DNA of 15,865 nucleotides from positions 1-15,865 of the forward strand of contig CAYYJM010000142.1 in the NCBI GenBank assembly GCA_964471755.1, read 5' to 3'. The notes beneath the pieces were generated by a model. That model was not told the origin of the DNA and searched no databases. It saw only the letters and a program-made list of their open reading frames with translations. Made by a program: the position numbers and the translations under genes. The stretch comes from CAYYJM01 sp964471755. Lineage in GTDB: Bacteria > Planctomycetota > Planctomycetia > Gemmatales > Gemmataceae. Every line of letters starts with the position of its first letter. Position 1 is the first letter of the stretch. Shown here piece by piece: positions 1-7,081 of the stretch.

Positions 1-40
1 GGGTTCCAGAACTTGATCGTTTCGCCAGGGCGTCGCGGGT

Positions 41-523
41 TCACTTCTCCGGTTTCGGGCCTGGAGTTTTCACTGGCCCATTGAACATCTCGATCACCCA
101 GTCCCGGTAGCGCCACATCTCAGGAGTCGTCTTCGGATCCCCTGGGTCGGCGTAACGGGCCAGCTCGAGCCAGTGCTTCGCCCAGCGCTCGCCGTACGCT
201 GGCGAGGCGAGCAGTCGGTCGATCGCCTTCTCGTAGGCGTCCGGCCGATCGTCCTTGAGGAACGCCTCGACCTCCGCCGATGTCGGCGGCAAGCCGGTCA
301 GATCGAGGGTCACGCGGCGAAGAAGCTCCGCGCGAGTTGGTGATTGGTTCGCGCGTTGGTTGAGGCGCGAAGCGATGAACACATCGATCGGGTTGGCCTG
401 CCGGTCGCCGGCAGGTCGAACGGTCCAGAATGGCGGAACGGCGGATGTCGAGAGGGACGGTGCCTCCGGCCCCAGTTTGCCGGCGAGCAGAAGCACCACC
501 CCGAGGAGAATCAGGTAGCGCAT
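41..523 (-). CDS. Truncated DUF1549 (PSCyt2-like) secreted protein, 5' stub
   Basis: This 160-residue ORF has a signal-peptide-like N-terminus (MRYLILLGVVLLLAG) followed by the start of a DUF1549 domain. Recognisable segments are 'NPIDVFIASRL' (about residues 45-55), 'RRVTLDLTGLPPT' (about 69-81), 'AYEKAIDRLLASPAYGERW' (about 96-114), 'HWLELARYAD' and 'RYRDWVIEMFN'. In complete family members the domain continues with a 'PFDQF..EQIAGDLLP'-like stretch and usually a DUF1553 domain, giving roughly 700-1000 residues. Here the match stops after 'RDWVIEMFN' and is replaced by a Pro/Lys tail (GPVKTPGPKPEK) and a stop. A GGAG lies 7 bases before the ATG. The 40 bases beyond the stop show no obvious continuation in another frame. 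It is either a decayed remnant or a short secreted paralogue; no function can be assigned. Confidence 0.6.
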   Translation of the reverse strand: MRYLILLGVVLLLAGKLGPEAPSLSTSAVPPFWTVRPAGDRQANPIDVFIASRLNQRANQSPTRAELLRRVTLDLTGLPPTSAEVEAFLKDDRPDAYEKAIDRLLASPAYGERWAKHWLELARYADPGDPKTTPEMWRYRDWVIEMFNGPVKTPGPKPEK

Positions 524-555
524 GATCGGACTCCGTGGACGTACGGACCAGGGAC

Positions 556-561
556 ATTCTA
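556..561 (-). promoter_or_regulatory. Possible -10 element for the DUF1549 stub
   Basis: The minus strand reads TAGAAT, five of six matches to the sigma-70 -10 consensus, 32 bases upstream of the ATG at 523. I see no convincing -35 at 16-18 bases. It lies in the 75-base gap after the upstream SLOG-like gene, so read-through from that gene is the alternative. Confidence 0.3.
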
Positions 562-598
562 GTCGCCCCGCGACCGCCCAGCCAGGAACTTTTCGCTG

Positions 599-2377
599 TC
601 ACCCGGTTCCGCCGTGCCGATTGCCCCAGGCTCGCGCCTCGGCCAGAGCGTGCTGCGCCAACTCGGCGACGAGTCGGCGCTGTTCGGTCAGATTGCCAGC
701 CGCATGCCTCAAGAGCCCCTCGTAGCGCTCGAAAAGCTGCAATGTCGTTGCGTAGGCCACCGTCTGGGAGCGTGACTGCATCTGATGTTCGAGATTGACC
801 AACAAACCGGCCAGGACGAAGACTCCGACCGCGAACGTCTCGCCCAGGAAGTGCAAGGCGGCATCCAGAGGGAAGCCGAGATGGAAGGTCTGGATCAACC
901 AGGTCGCAGGAGTGGGGATGACCGGGCTGATCCAGCTCAGCAGCCGCAAGGTGACCCAGACTCCACCGACGGCGAACAGGGCGATACGCCAGGCGAGGAT
1001 TCGCTGCCGGGTCTTTTCCAGGCGCGGCCCCCGGTTGTGGAAATACTCGATCTGGTTGCGCACCCAGCGTGAATCGACCAGGGCCAGGCCCGCGTCCGGT
1101 CCCGTCGGGACTGGATAGTCCCGGTCGCTGAGCAGCGCCCAGTTCGCCAGTGCCTCGGCGATCCACGGTTCCTGCTCCTGGCCGGGCGGAGCCGGGTTCG
1201 GCGTCGTGATCGTACCGCGCACTCCGGCGAGACGACCGAAGAACAACACACGCAGTTCCTCGGCCACCACGCGATAGGCGACGTGTCGTCGTCCGTAGGC
1301 GAACCACCAACTGAAGCCGGCCAGGAACGTGACCACGGCGGCCACAGTGTAGTAGAGACTCGTCGCCAGGCCGGGCATACGGATCGCGACCTGAACGAAG
1401 TACCCCGACAGCCACAGAGTCAGGAACAGGATGGTCAGCAGGGTCTGGTTCTGACGCTGAAACCGAAGGGCCAGGGCGTCGAAGACGCCGTACCACGCAC
1501 GCAGGGCGATCGCCCCGTCGCGCTGGCCGGGCGGCAACGGGGGCAGTTCCTGGCCCGGCAGCAGGTCTTCCTGACTGTCACGCAGCGGAACGACGAGGGC
1601 ACAGCCGACGGTGTCGCGGTTGCACACTTCGATCCGCCGGAGAACGGACGCGTATTGCCGGTGGTTCGATCTTCGCCAGGCGTTCACCGGGCCGAGTTGA
1701 TGGCCGCGCACCGCACCGTGCGGCGTCGGGATGACGAACAGCGGTCGGCCTCGTGATCCTACAGGCCGCTGGGTCCGGACAGGCAGAAGTCGCAGCAGAT
1801 CCTCCGGGACGCCAGCTCGCCAGAAGTGGACTACCTCCCCCTCGGTCCCCTGCCCTATCGCCGCATCATCGTCGAGCAGCGCGATCAGCACCTGAGAGTA
1901 GTGGGCGACAAAGGCAGCCCCCAGCCGGCGAACGTCGGCCGATTCGGCGGGAGCGATGAAGACGCGCTCGGCCTGACCGAGAAGCCGATCGAATTCCTCC
2001 CGGCTCGCCGCGGCCAGACTGGCTCGCACCACGGCAGGAGGGCCGGGCAGAAGGACCACCAGGCGGGCTCCCTGGTTGAGGGCAACCCTTGCGGCGAGAC
2101 GCTCAGCCCCCTCGGCCAGGGTCGTCAGCGCGACCAGCGGCGTATGGGGATAGAGTTTGCGCAGGCGTTTAAAGATACTCTCGACGCGCGTCTCCAGGGC
2201 CCGCGTCAGGTCCGCATCGCCGATCAAATCGGCATGGCCCCAGAGGCCGACCAGAATCGGCAGCGCTCCCTGCCGACGGCCGGGACCGAAGAGGACGGGC
2301 GGCGGTTCTCCGGAGGACCGATGAACCGAGGTCACGATGTCCGGGCCGGCCGATGACGGGCTCGAATGCGGCTGCAT
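599..2377 (-). CDS. SLOG-like Rossmann domain fused to two 2-TM (SLATT-like) modules; predicted nucleotide-sensing membrane protein
   Basis: The protein has 592 residues. Residues about 40-205 look like a SLOG/LOG-type Rossmann fold: 'ILVGLWGHADL' (41-51), 'TPLVALTTLAEGAERLAARVAL' split over 79-100, 'GARLVVLLPGP' (103-113), 'EEFDRLLGQAERVF' (127-140) and 'HYSQVLIALLDD...GTEGEVVHFWRAGVP' (159-191). A linker (206-295) ends in 'VFDALALRFQRQ'. Then comes a hydrophobic pair (about 312-332 and 339-361) followed by an amphipathic helix with 'AYRVVAEELRVLFF', and a second pair (about 461-484 and 512-529) followed by a long C-terminal helix (530-585). Each pair plus helix resembles a SLATT module. SLOG and SLATT domains are known from comparative genomics as predicted sensors of nucleotide derivatives and membrane effectors in conflict systems. 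No signal peptide is seen, so the SLOG part should be cytoplasmic. There is no clear Shine-Dalgarno before the ATG. Family assignment is by eye; the function is inferred. Confidence 0.7.
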   Translation of the reverse strand: MQPHSSPSSAGPDIVTSVHRSSGEPPPVLFGPGRRQGALPILVGLWGHADLIGDADLTRALETRVESIFKRLRKLYPHTPLVALTTLAEGAERLAARVALNQGARLVVLLPGPPAVVRASLAAASREEFDRLLGQAERVFIAPAESADVRRLGAAFVAHYSQVLIALLDDDAAIGQGTEGEVVHFWRAGVPEDLLRLLPVRTQRPVGSRGRPLFVIPTPHGAVRGHQLGPVNAWRRSNHRQYASVLRRIEVCNRDTVGCALVVPLRDSQEDLLPGQELPPLPPGQRDGAIALRAWYGVFDALALRFQRQNQTLLTILFLTLWLSGYFVQVAIRMPGLATSLYYTVAAVVTFLAGFSWWFAYGRRHVAYRVVAEELRVLFFGRLAGVRGTITTPNPAPPGQEQEPWIAEALANWALLSDRDYPVPTGPDAGLALVDSRWVRNQIEYFHNRGPRLEKTRQRILAWRIALFAVGGVWVTLRLLSWISPVIPTPATWLIQTFHLGFPLDAALHFLGETFAVGVFVLAGLLVNLEHQMQSRSQTVAYATTLQLFERYEGLLRHAAGNLTEQRRLVAELAQHALAEARAWGNRHGGTG

Positions 2378-2904
2378 GGGACCATTCTCGATGGGGGCTT
2401 CACGACGCCAGGATGAACGCCACCCTTCCTGGTCCCGGCATTATAGTCACCGCAGCCAGCACCAGCGATTCCTCGCGGGCAAAAATTCGCCAGAAGATTC
2501 GAGAAACGATCTGGTCGATCTCCATCTCGCCGGGGGACCGTGGTCCGCTCTTTGGGGAAACTCACGTCGTTGGGGCGGCGCATTTCCCACCCTCCGGTCG
2601 CCATGTTGACGGCCCAACAGGAATTGCCGTACCCCTCCCTGCGGCGCTTTGACCCTTCCACATTGGTCTTCGGCGAATGATCGCCGCATCCGCCGTACTT
2701 GAAGAACAGTTGGTTGGCGGCGTCGAAAATCGCCGGCATTTCATTGCCACCGCGCCACGACAACCCCAGGTCGATCCAGGTATTGGCCGGCAAGTCCTTC
2801 AGCATGGCCGGATCGAATTTTTCGTTGTCCTTCTCCGCACAGTTGACTGCCACATGGCAGAGAACCAGGATTACGATCGTCGGGATGAATAACCAGTAGC
2901 GCAC
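2332..2904 (-). pseudogene. 5' remnant of a secreted kelch/galactose-oxidase-like gene
   Basis: Translation begins at a GTG (2902-2904) preceded by GGGGAGGAG and encodes a signal peptide (MRYWLFIPTIVILVLCHVAV). Next come about 90 residues resembling the start of secreted kelch-like planctomycete proteins: 'PANTWIDLGLSWRGGNEMP', 'LFFKYGGCGDHSP', 'GYGNSCWAVNMATGGWEMR' and 'RPNDVSFPKERT'. From about residue 122 (near 2540) the reading is Arg/Pro-rich and no longer protein-like. It overlaps the first 46 bases of the SLOG-like gene and contains that gene's putative TATAAT. The two other minus-strand frames show no recognisable kelch continuation. The stub starts 39 bases after the amidohydrolase stop, so it was probably the second gene of that operon before losing its 3' part. 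Family assignment is tentative. Confidence 0.55.
2440..2445 (-). promoter_or_regulatory. Perfect TATAAT -10 upstream of the SLOG-like gene
   Basis: The minus strand carries a perfect TATAAT in a GC-rich setting, 62 bases before the ATG at 2377. The best -35 at 17 bases is TCGCTG (2463-2468), which is weak. A TG dinucleotide lies two bases before the hexamer. It lies inside the degenerate tail of the upstream kelch-like remnant, which suggests that the SLOG-like gene has its own promoter. Confidence 0.45.
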
Positions 2905-2943
2905 CAGACTCCTCCCCTGGTTTGAAGATTTCCGAACGGCGTT

Positions 2944-4089
2944 TCACCTGTCACCCGGCATATCCTTGGAATGGGGAGGCATCCCAGTGGGAAGGCCGGG
3001 AATCAGTCGTTCGGCGTTCTTGTGATAGAATTTCTCCAGCACTTCAGGTGGCAGTTTCGGACCGGCGAGGCGAAGCCATTGGCTGGCGTGGCCGTAAGGT
3101 TCCACCAAATCCGTGCGATCGGTCTCGAAGTATTCCAGGTAGCGACCGTAGAAGCGTGTGGCCTTCTCTTGTAATCGCCGTTGCGACTTCTCGTCGGTTG
3201 AGTCGGTATCGTAGAGGATGTTCCAGTCGGTTCCGAAGAGAATACGGTCCTGGTACTTCACGAAGAAATCACGAACCGCCTTCGGATTCAGACGGCCGAG
3301 AATGCGCAGGCGAGCAGCACATTCGACGTGAAAGTTCGGATATTTATCCAGCGTCAATCCCAACTGATGCAGATCGAACGTCTGACTCCCGAGGTGAGCC
3401 CCGATCATCGTGAGTTTGGGGTGCTTTTTGAGAACGCTGTCCCGTTGGCGGATCAATTCGTTCCAACCGGGCATCCCGGGGTTGTCGTAGTGACGCGGTC
3501 GATCCATGCCGTAATGAAAACTGTTGTACGTCAGAGGCGACCAGTATTCTTTCGGATCTGCGCAGTGAAAGATGACCGGCAAGCCCAGTTCGACGCAGGT
3601 ACTCCAGAACGGATCCAGGCGTGGATCGTCGGCCTTGAGCAGTTTACCGTCGCCATCACGGATGGTCATGCCAAGGTCTTTCCAGAGCTTGACTCCTCGG
3701 ATGCCCATCTTGTGCTGAAGTCGCAGGTCGCGAACGATTTCCGTGAAGAAATCGGCCCGCTTGATCTTGCGAAAATCAACACTACCGAAGACGACAAGGC
3801 GGTTCGCGTATTTGCGCTGGAGTTCCATCCAGCGTGGGAATTCCGGTGCTGTTCCATCGCGGCCGAGTATCAGGATGACCATGACATCGACGCCGACGCG
3901 ATCCATCACTTCGAGTTCGCTCTCGATGACCTTCTCCGTCGGCATTTCGTAGTAGTGCCGATGGACGTTCACCACACGATAGTTCGTCTTGTATATCGGC
4001 CGGCCTTCATCCTGTGCTGCCACCGGGCCAGAGATCGTCACCACGATCAACAAGGCCGCAGCGGTCACTGGAAACGTGTCTGGTCGCAT
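2944..4089 (-). CDS. Secreted amidohydrolase (amidohydrolase-related / TIM-barrel metal-dependent hydrolase)
   Basis: The protein has 381 residues and an N-terminal signal peptide (hydrophobic 8-22, ending PVAAQ). Metal-binding landmarks of the PF04909-type TIM barrel are present: 'NVHRHYY' with the HxH pair (H43, H45) after strand 1, 'GVKLWKDLG' with K134, 'VIFHCADP' with H175, 'MIGAHLGS' with H232, 'ILFGTDW' with D288, and the C-terminal 'FYHKNAERLIPGL'. The family hydrolyses or decarboxylates small cyclic or carboxylated substrates; the substrate here cannot be read from the sequence. Export is expected from the signal peptide. The ATG follows GAGG with a 6-base spacer. It is the first gene of a minus-strand run and is divergent from the WD40 gene across a 233-base gap in which I found no strong promoter. 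Confidence 0.85.
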   Translation of the reverse strand: MRPDTFPVTAAALLIVVTISGPVAAQDEGRPIYKTNYRVVNVHRHYYEMPTEKVIESELEVMDRVGVDVMVILILGRDGTAPEFPRWMELQRKYANRLVVFGSVDFRKIKRADFFTEIVRDLRLQHKMGIRGVKLWKDLGMTIRDGDGKLLKADDPRLDPFWSTCVELGLPVIFHCADPKEYWSPLTYNSFHYGMDRPRHYDNPGMPGWNELIRQRDSVLKKHPKLTMIGAHLGSQTFDLHQLGLTLDKYPNFHVECAARLRILGRLNPKAVRDFFVKYQDRILFGTDWNILYDTDSTDEKSQRRLQEKATRFYGRYLEYFETDRTDLVEPYGHASQWLRLAGPKLPPEVLEKFYHKNAERLIPGLPTGMPPHSKDMPGDR

Positions 4090-4322
4090 GGTCCACCTCG
4101 ATCAGGGATCGGCCGAACTCGTCGCTCGGTATCGGAATTGGAGTCTACCACCCTTCCCGTCAGCGAACAATTCCCTGGTGCCGCAGGAGATTCGGATCGC
4201 GGCCCCTATCCTGCCGAGGAGATTTCGACGATTGCGCCCCTATCATCGGCCGCACTCCCCGGCTACACTGTCCCGGTCGGGTGCAAGGGGCACCCGGGGT
4301 TCCCGCCTGCGAGGACGAATTC

Positions 4323-5261
4323 ATGCGGCTCATCCCACTCCTGCTCCTCCTTACCCTGGCCACCGGCTTCCTCCCGGCCCAGCCCGCCGCCCGTGAACTG
4401 AAAGGCCACACCGGCCTGGTCTACAGTGTCGCCTTCTCGCCCGATGGCAAACTCCTCGCCACGGCCGGCTTTGACAACGTCGTCAAGCTCTGGGACTTCG
4501 CCGCCGGCAAGGAGGTCCGCGAAATCAAGGGCCACACTGCTCCCGTCTACTGCGTCGCCTTCAGCCCGGACGGCAAGAACCTCGCCTCGTCGAGCCATGA
4601 CCAGACCATCAAGCTCTGGAACGTCGAGGACGGCAAACTGCTCAAGGAACTCAAGGGCCATGGCGGCATCGTCGATTTCGTCGCCTTCAGCCCCGACGGC
4701 AAGAAACTCGCTTCGGGCAGCGCTGACAAGTCCGTCCGCCTGTGGAACCTGACCGACGGCAAGGAACTGAAGAAACTCGGCGACCACGGCAGTTCCGTCT
4801 TCGCCGTCGCCTTCTCGCCGGACGGTAAACTCCTTGCCTCGGGCAGTGCCGACAACACGATCAAGGTCTGGGACGTGACGAGCCAGAAGGAACTGAAGAC
4901 GCTCAAGGGCCCCACGGCCGCCGTCACCGGCCTGGCCTTCCTGCCGGACAGCAAGACGCTGGTTAGTATCGGCCAGGATCGCTACGTCCGCCTCTGGGAT
5001 GCCCCGGCCGGCACCGAGATGAAGAAGATCGGCCCGACGCAGGACGATCTCTACGGCCTGGCTCTGTCGAAGGATGGCAAATCCGCCGCCACGACCGGCT
5101 ACGCGGGCTACCTGAACGTCTGGAACCTCGCCGACGGCAAGGCGACGTTCTCCCGCAAGTTGAAGGCGTTCGGAGCGTATTGCGTCGCCTTCACTCCGGA
5201 TGGTAAGGGAGTGATCACCGGGCATGACAACATGACGTGCTACGTCACGCCACTGGAGTAG
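4323..5261 (+). CDS. Secreted seven-bladed WD40 repeat protein
   Basis: The ATG at 4323 is chosen, although the frame is open further upstream, because it is preceded by GAGG (4311-4314) and begins a signal peptide (MRLIPLLLLLTLATGFLPAQ). The mature part is almost only WD40 repeats: units start at residues 25, 67, 109, 151, 193, 235 and about 277, each exactly 42 residues. The core pattern is 'KGH..xVxxVAFSPDGKxLASgSxDxxIKLWD'. Repeats 1-4 are nearly canonical; repeats 5-7 lose the GH pair and the last lacks the WD. Seven units fit one closed beta-propeller with no extra domain, so it is a stand-alone secreted or periplasmic scaffold with no visible catalytic residue. The alpha/beta hydrolase gene follows 58 bases later on the same strand and may be cotranscribed. 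The partner is unknown. Confidence 0.9.
   Translation: MRLIPLLLLLTLATGFLPAQPAARELKGHTGLVYSVAFSPDGKLLATAGFDNVVKLWDFAAGKEVREIKGHTAPVYCVAFSPDGKNLASSSHDQTIKLWNVEDGKLLKELKGHGGIVDFVAFSPDGKKLASGSADKSVRLWNLTDGKELKKLGDHGSSVFAVAFSPDGKLLASGSADNTIKVWDVTSQKELKTLKGPTAAVTGLAFLPDSKTLVSIGQDRYVRLWDAPAGTEMKKIGPTQDDLYGLALSKDGKSAATTGYAGYLNVWNLADGKATFSRKLKAFGAYCVAFTPDGKGVITGHDNMTCYVTPLE
4395..5150 (+). repeat. Six tandem 126-bp units encoding WD40 blades
   Basis: Six in-phase units of exactly 126 bases encode 42-residue blades, with a degenerate seventh running to the stop. The first four share near-identical DNA in the segment coding for VAFSPDGK.LAS. The strict period with no indels suggests duplication followed by point divergence. 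Confidence 0.8.
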
Positions 5262-5319
5262 AAATCGACGCGGTGATGAGGTCAATCGGAAGGCTACTCG
5301 CGAAGTTTGGAGGTGGCGG

Positions 5320-6183
5320 ATGAGTTGGCGTGGCGGTGTATGGCTGGCCCTGATCAGCGGGGCGTTCGTTTCCGGGTCGGCGTGGGCGGCGGATGAGCCG
5401 AAGATCACGGCCGACGTCGTTTATGGCCACAAGGACGGCCTGGCCCTGACGTTCGATGTCTTCCAGCCGGCCAGGGCGAACGGGGCCGGCGTCCTCTGGT
5501 TGCAGAGCGGCGGCTGGTATTCGGGCTGGCGTGAGCCGAAAGCCCTGGTGCCCGCAGCGAAGGCCCTGCTCGACGAGGGCTTTACCGTGTTCATCGTCCG
5601 GCACGGCAGCGCACCGCGCTACACGGTGCCGGAAGCCGTCGAGGACGTGCGGCGAGCCGTGCGGGTCATTCGGATGCGTGCGGCCGACTGGGGCGTCGAT
5701 CCCGAGCGACTCGGCGTCACTGGCGCGAGCGCTGGCGGTCACCTGACCCTGATGCTGGCGACGACCGGCGACGACGGCAACGGCAAGGCGAACGATCCGG
5801 TGCTGCGGTCGCCGAGTCGGATCGCCGCAGGAGTGGCCCTGTGTCCGCCGACCGACCTGCGCGGCTGGACGACGAACCCGCCCGATGTGATCAAGGCGCT
5901 GCCGGGGTTGAAGCCGCCGTTGACCTTCCCGGCCGAGAAGGAATCGGCCGTCTCGCCGATCCTGCACGCCAGCGCGAAGACGGCCCCCGTGCTGATGATC
6001 CACGGCGACCAGGACAAACTCGTGCCGATCGAGCATAGCCGGAACATTCTCGCGGCCCTGGAGAAGGCCAAGGGAACGGCCGAGGTGCTGGTGATCGAAG
6101 GGGCTGGTCATGGCCTGCCACCGACAAAGACGGTGCCGGCCCAGATCCGCTGGTTCACGAAATACCTGGCGAAGAAACCGTGA
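5320..6183 (+). CDS. Secreted alpha/beta hydrolase (BD-FAE/esterase-lipase type)
   Basis: The protein has 287 residues and a signal peptide with a likely cleavage after AWA (residue 23). It shows the alpha/beta-hydrolase order: an oxyanion-hole region 'LQSGGWYSGW' (61-70, where many relatives have HGGG), the nucleophile elbow 'GASAGG' with Ser137, 'HGDQDKLVP' with the likely catalytic Asp232, and 'GAGHG' with His264. The stretch 'EDVRRAVRVIRMRAADWGVDPERLGVTG' (108-135, split here as a landmark) is typical of planctomycete enzymes annotated as acetyl-xylan esterase or BD-FAE. Ester hydrolysis on a carbohydrate or small ester is likely; the substrate is unknown. The ATG follows GGAGG (5309-5313) with a 6-base spacer. 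It lies 58 bases after the WD40 gene and ends at a strong hairpin. Confidence 0.85.
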   Translation: MSWRGGVWLALISGAFVSGSAWAADEPKITADVVYGHKDGLALTFDVFQPARANGAGVLWLQSGGWYSGWREPKALVPAAKALLDEGFTVFIVRHGSAPRYTVPEAVEDVRRAVRVIRMRAADWGVDPERLGVTGASAGGHLTLMLATTGDDGNGKANDPVLRSPSRIAAGVALCPPTDLRGWTTNPPDVIKALPGLKPPLTFPAEKESAVSPILHASAKTAPVLMIHGDQDKLVPIEHSRNILAALEKAKGTAEVLVIEGAGHGLPPTKTVPAQIRWFTKYLAKKP

Positions 6184-6193
6184 GTCAGGCCAG

Positions 6194-6227
6194 AGCGAAC
6201 CGCCGAAACCCGGCTCGGCGGTTCGCT
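6194..6227. terminator. Bidirectional hairpin terminator between convergent genes
   Basis: A perfect 13-bp inverted repeat (AGCGAACCGCCGA at 6194-6206, its complement at 6215-6227) encloses an 8-base loop. It starts 10 bases after the esterase stop and ends 13 bases before the DUF4198 stop, so it can serve both strands. The following bases are TCTGCC rather than a long T-run. Confidence 0.75.
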
Positions 6228-6240
6228 TCTGCCGATAGAC

Positions 6241-6918
6241 TTACCGCTTCGCCGCGGTCTGGACGACCAGCGTCGGATAGTGGCGAATCTCCTCGTACTT
6301 GACGCCATTGTGTTCGCCAGCGGCCGACTCGACGAAGCGAGCCCAGGCCCCGAACCGACCAGTCCCCTCGACCGCTGGCGTCCAGCCGTCCTTGCCCGTG
6401 GTCACCTTGGCCCGATCGCCATCGGGCTTGATGACATTGACCTCGGTATCCGCGACCGGCTTGCCAGCCGCCAGGAGGCGAAAGCGAACGCCCTTCCCCG
6501 CACTGGCCGCGAGCAGTTCGGCCGGCACCTTGTCGCCCAGAGCGGTCATCGCATCCAGCGTCCCGATGATGGCCCGAGGATGATAAACGAGCAGGTAGGG
6601 TTTGGCGTTCCCCTTCTTCATGGCCCCATAGCGAACAGAGCCGAAGACCTGGGTCGGCTTCGTGCCCGCGAGCTTGCCGACGAGCGCGGCCTTGTCGGCC
6701 TGCAAGGCGAGCGTACCTTCCTTGCCGCCCGCGTCACGAGTGATCAGCTTCAGACCGGCGATCTTCGTCACCGGCACACCCTCGTCCGGATCGAGCGTGT
6801 CACTGAAGACGACGGTCAGTTTCTCCCCGGTGGCATCCGGAACGACGAAGACGAAGTGAGCCCGGGAAGCCGCGGTGAGTGCGACAACCAGGGCACAGGC
6901 AGCCAGAAGACGGCGCAT
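6241..6918 (-). CDS. DUF4198-family periplasmic protein
   Basis: Translation from the ATG at 6918 gives 225 residues beginning with a signal peptide (MRRLLAACALVVALTAASRA). The frame is open further upstream, but this start has AGGAA at 7-11 bases before it and places the signal peptide at the N-terminus. Family landmarks are 'AHFVFVVP' (20-27), 'GKLAGTKPTQVFGSVRYG' (81-98), 'YLLVYHPRA' (108-116), a carboxypeptidase-regulatory-like strand pattern 'GKPVADTEVNVIKPDG' (152-167), 'TTGKDGWTP' and the C-terminal 'VKYEEIRHYPTLVV' (206-219). DUF4198 proteins are periplasmic and have been linked to nickel/cobalt uptake annotation, but their role is not settled. Cleavage after SRA would expose His21 as the mature N-terminus, with H113, H203 and H213 as other possible metal ligands. 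It is divergent from the DUF1559 gene, and both promoters carry the same operator. Confidence 0.8.
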   Translation of the reverse strand: MRRLLAACALVVALTAASRAHFVFVVPDATGEKLTVVFSDTLDPDEGVPVTKIAGLKLITRDAGGKEGTLALQADKAALVGKLAGTKPTQVFGSVRYGAMKKGNAKPYLLVYHPRAIIGTLDAMTALGDKVPAELLAASAGKGVRFRLLAAGKPVADTEVNVIKPDGDRAKVTTGKDGWTPAVEGTGRFGAWARFVESAAGEHNGVKYEEIRHYPTLVVQTAAKR

Positions 6919-6942
6919 GAAGATTCCTCGCGGGTGAACGGT

Positions 6943-6959
6943 TTGAGACGACGTCTCAA
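6943..6959 (-). promoter_or_regulatory. Operator copy 1 (TTGAGA-N5-TCTCAA), DUF4198 side
   Basis: TTGAGACG-A-CGTCTCAA is a perfect 8-bp inverted repeat around one base, so it is also a 7-1-7 TGA-N9-TCA palindrome like Fur/Zur-family boxes. It lies 24 bases before the DUF4198 ATG and about 11 bases after the predicted -10. The regulator is not in the window. Confidence 0.65.
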
Positions 6960-6970
6960 TATCTCCGGGT

Positions 6971-6998
6971 AAGGTAGCGGCCCACTGCGAGGCGTCAA
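6971..6998 (-). promoter_or_regulatory. Predicted promoter of the DUF4198 gene
   Basis: On the minus strand the -35 is TTGACG (6993-6998), followed after 16 bases by a weak -10, TACCTT (6971-6976). Transcription would start near 6964, immediately before the operator. Supported by the matching arrangement on the divergent side. Confidence 0.4.
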
Positions 6999-7048
6999 CG
7001 CGAATTCTCCAGCGAGTGAAAAAGAGATCGACCGGAGAGAAATCGTCC

Positions 7049-7076
7049 TTGACGGCTGCCCATTCTCTGCTAAAGT
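7049..7076 (+). promoter_or_regulatory. Predicted promoter of the DUF1559-kelch operon
   Basis: A -35 TTGACG (7049-7054) and a -10 TAAAGT (7071-7076) are separated by 16 bases. Transcription would start near 7083, at the edge of operator copy 2, leaving a leader of about 160 bases before the ATG at 7243. Confidence 0.5.
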
Positions 7077-7081
7077 GAGCC

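Noticed and set aside
524..598. TCCGT / ACGGA inverted repeat near the DUF1549 stub start
   Set aside because: Only five base pairs around six bases, expected often by chance in GC-rich DNA.
2396..2520. Short minus-strand open stretch reading EIDQIVSRIFWRIF...GRVAFILAS
   Set aside because: It has no start or ribosome binding site, matches no family I recognise, and overlaps the remnant and the TATAAT; probably chance.
4014..4322. In-frame upstream extension of the WD40 ORF
   Set aside because: It would bury the signal peptide 103 residues inside the protein and overlap the divergent amidohydrolase start; the ATG at 4323 has a Shine-Dalgarno.
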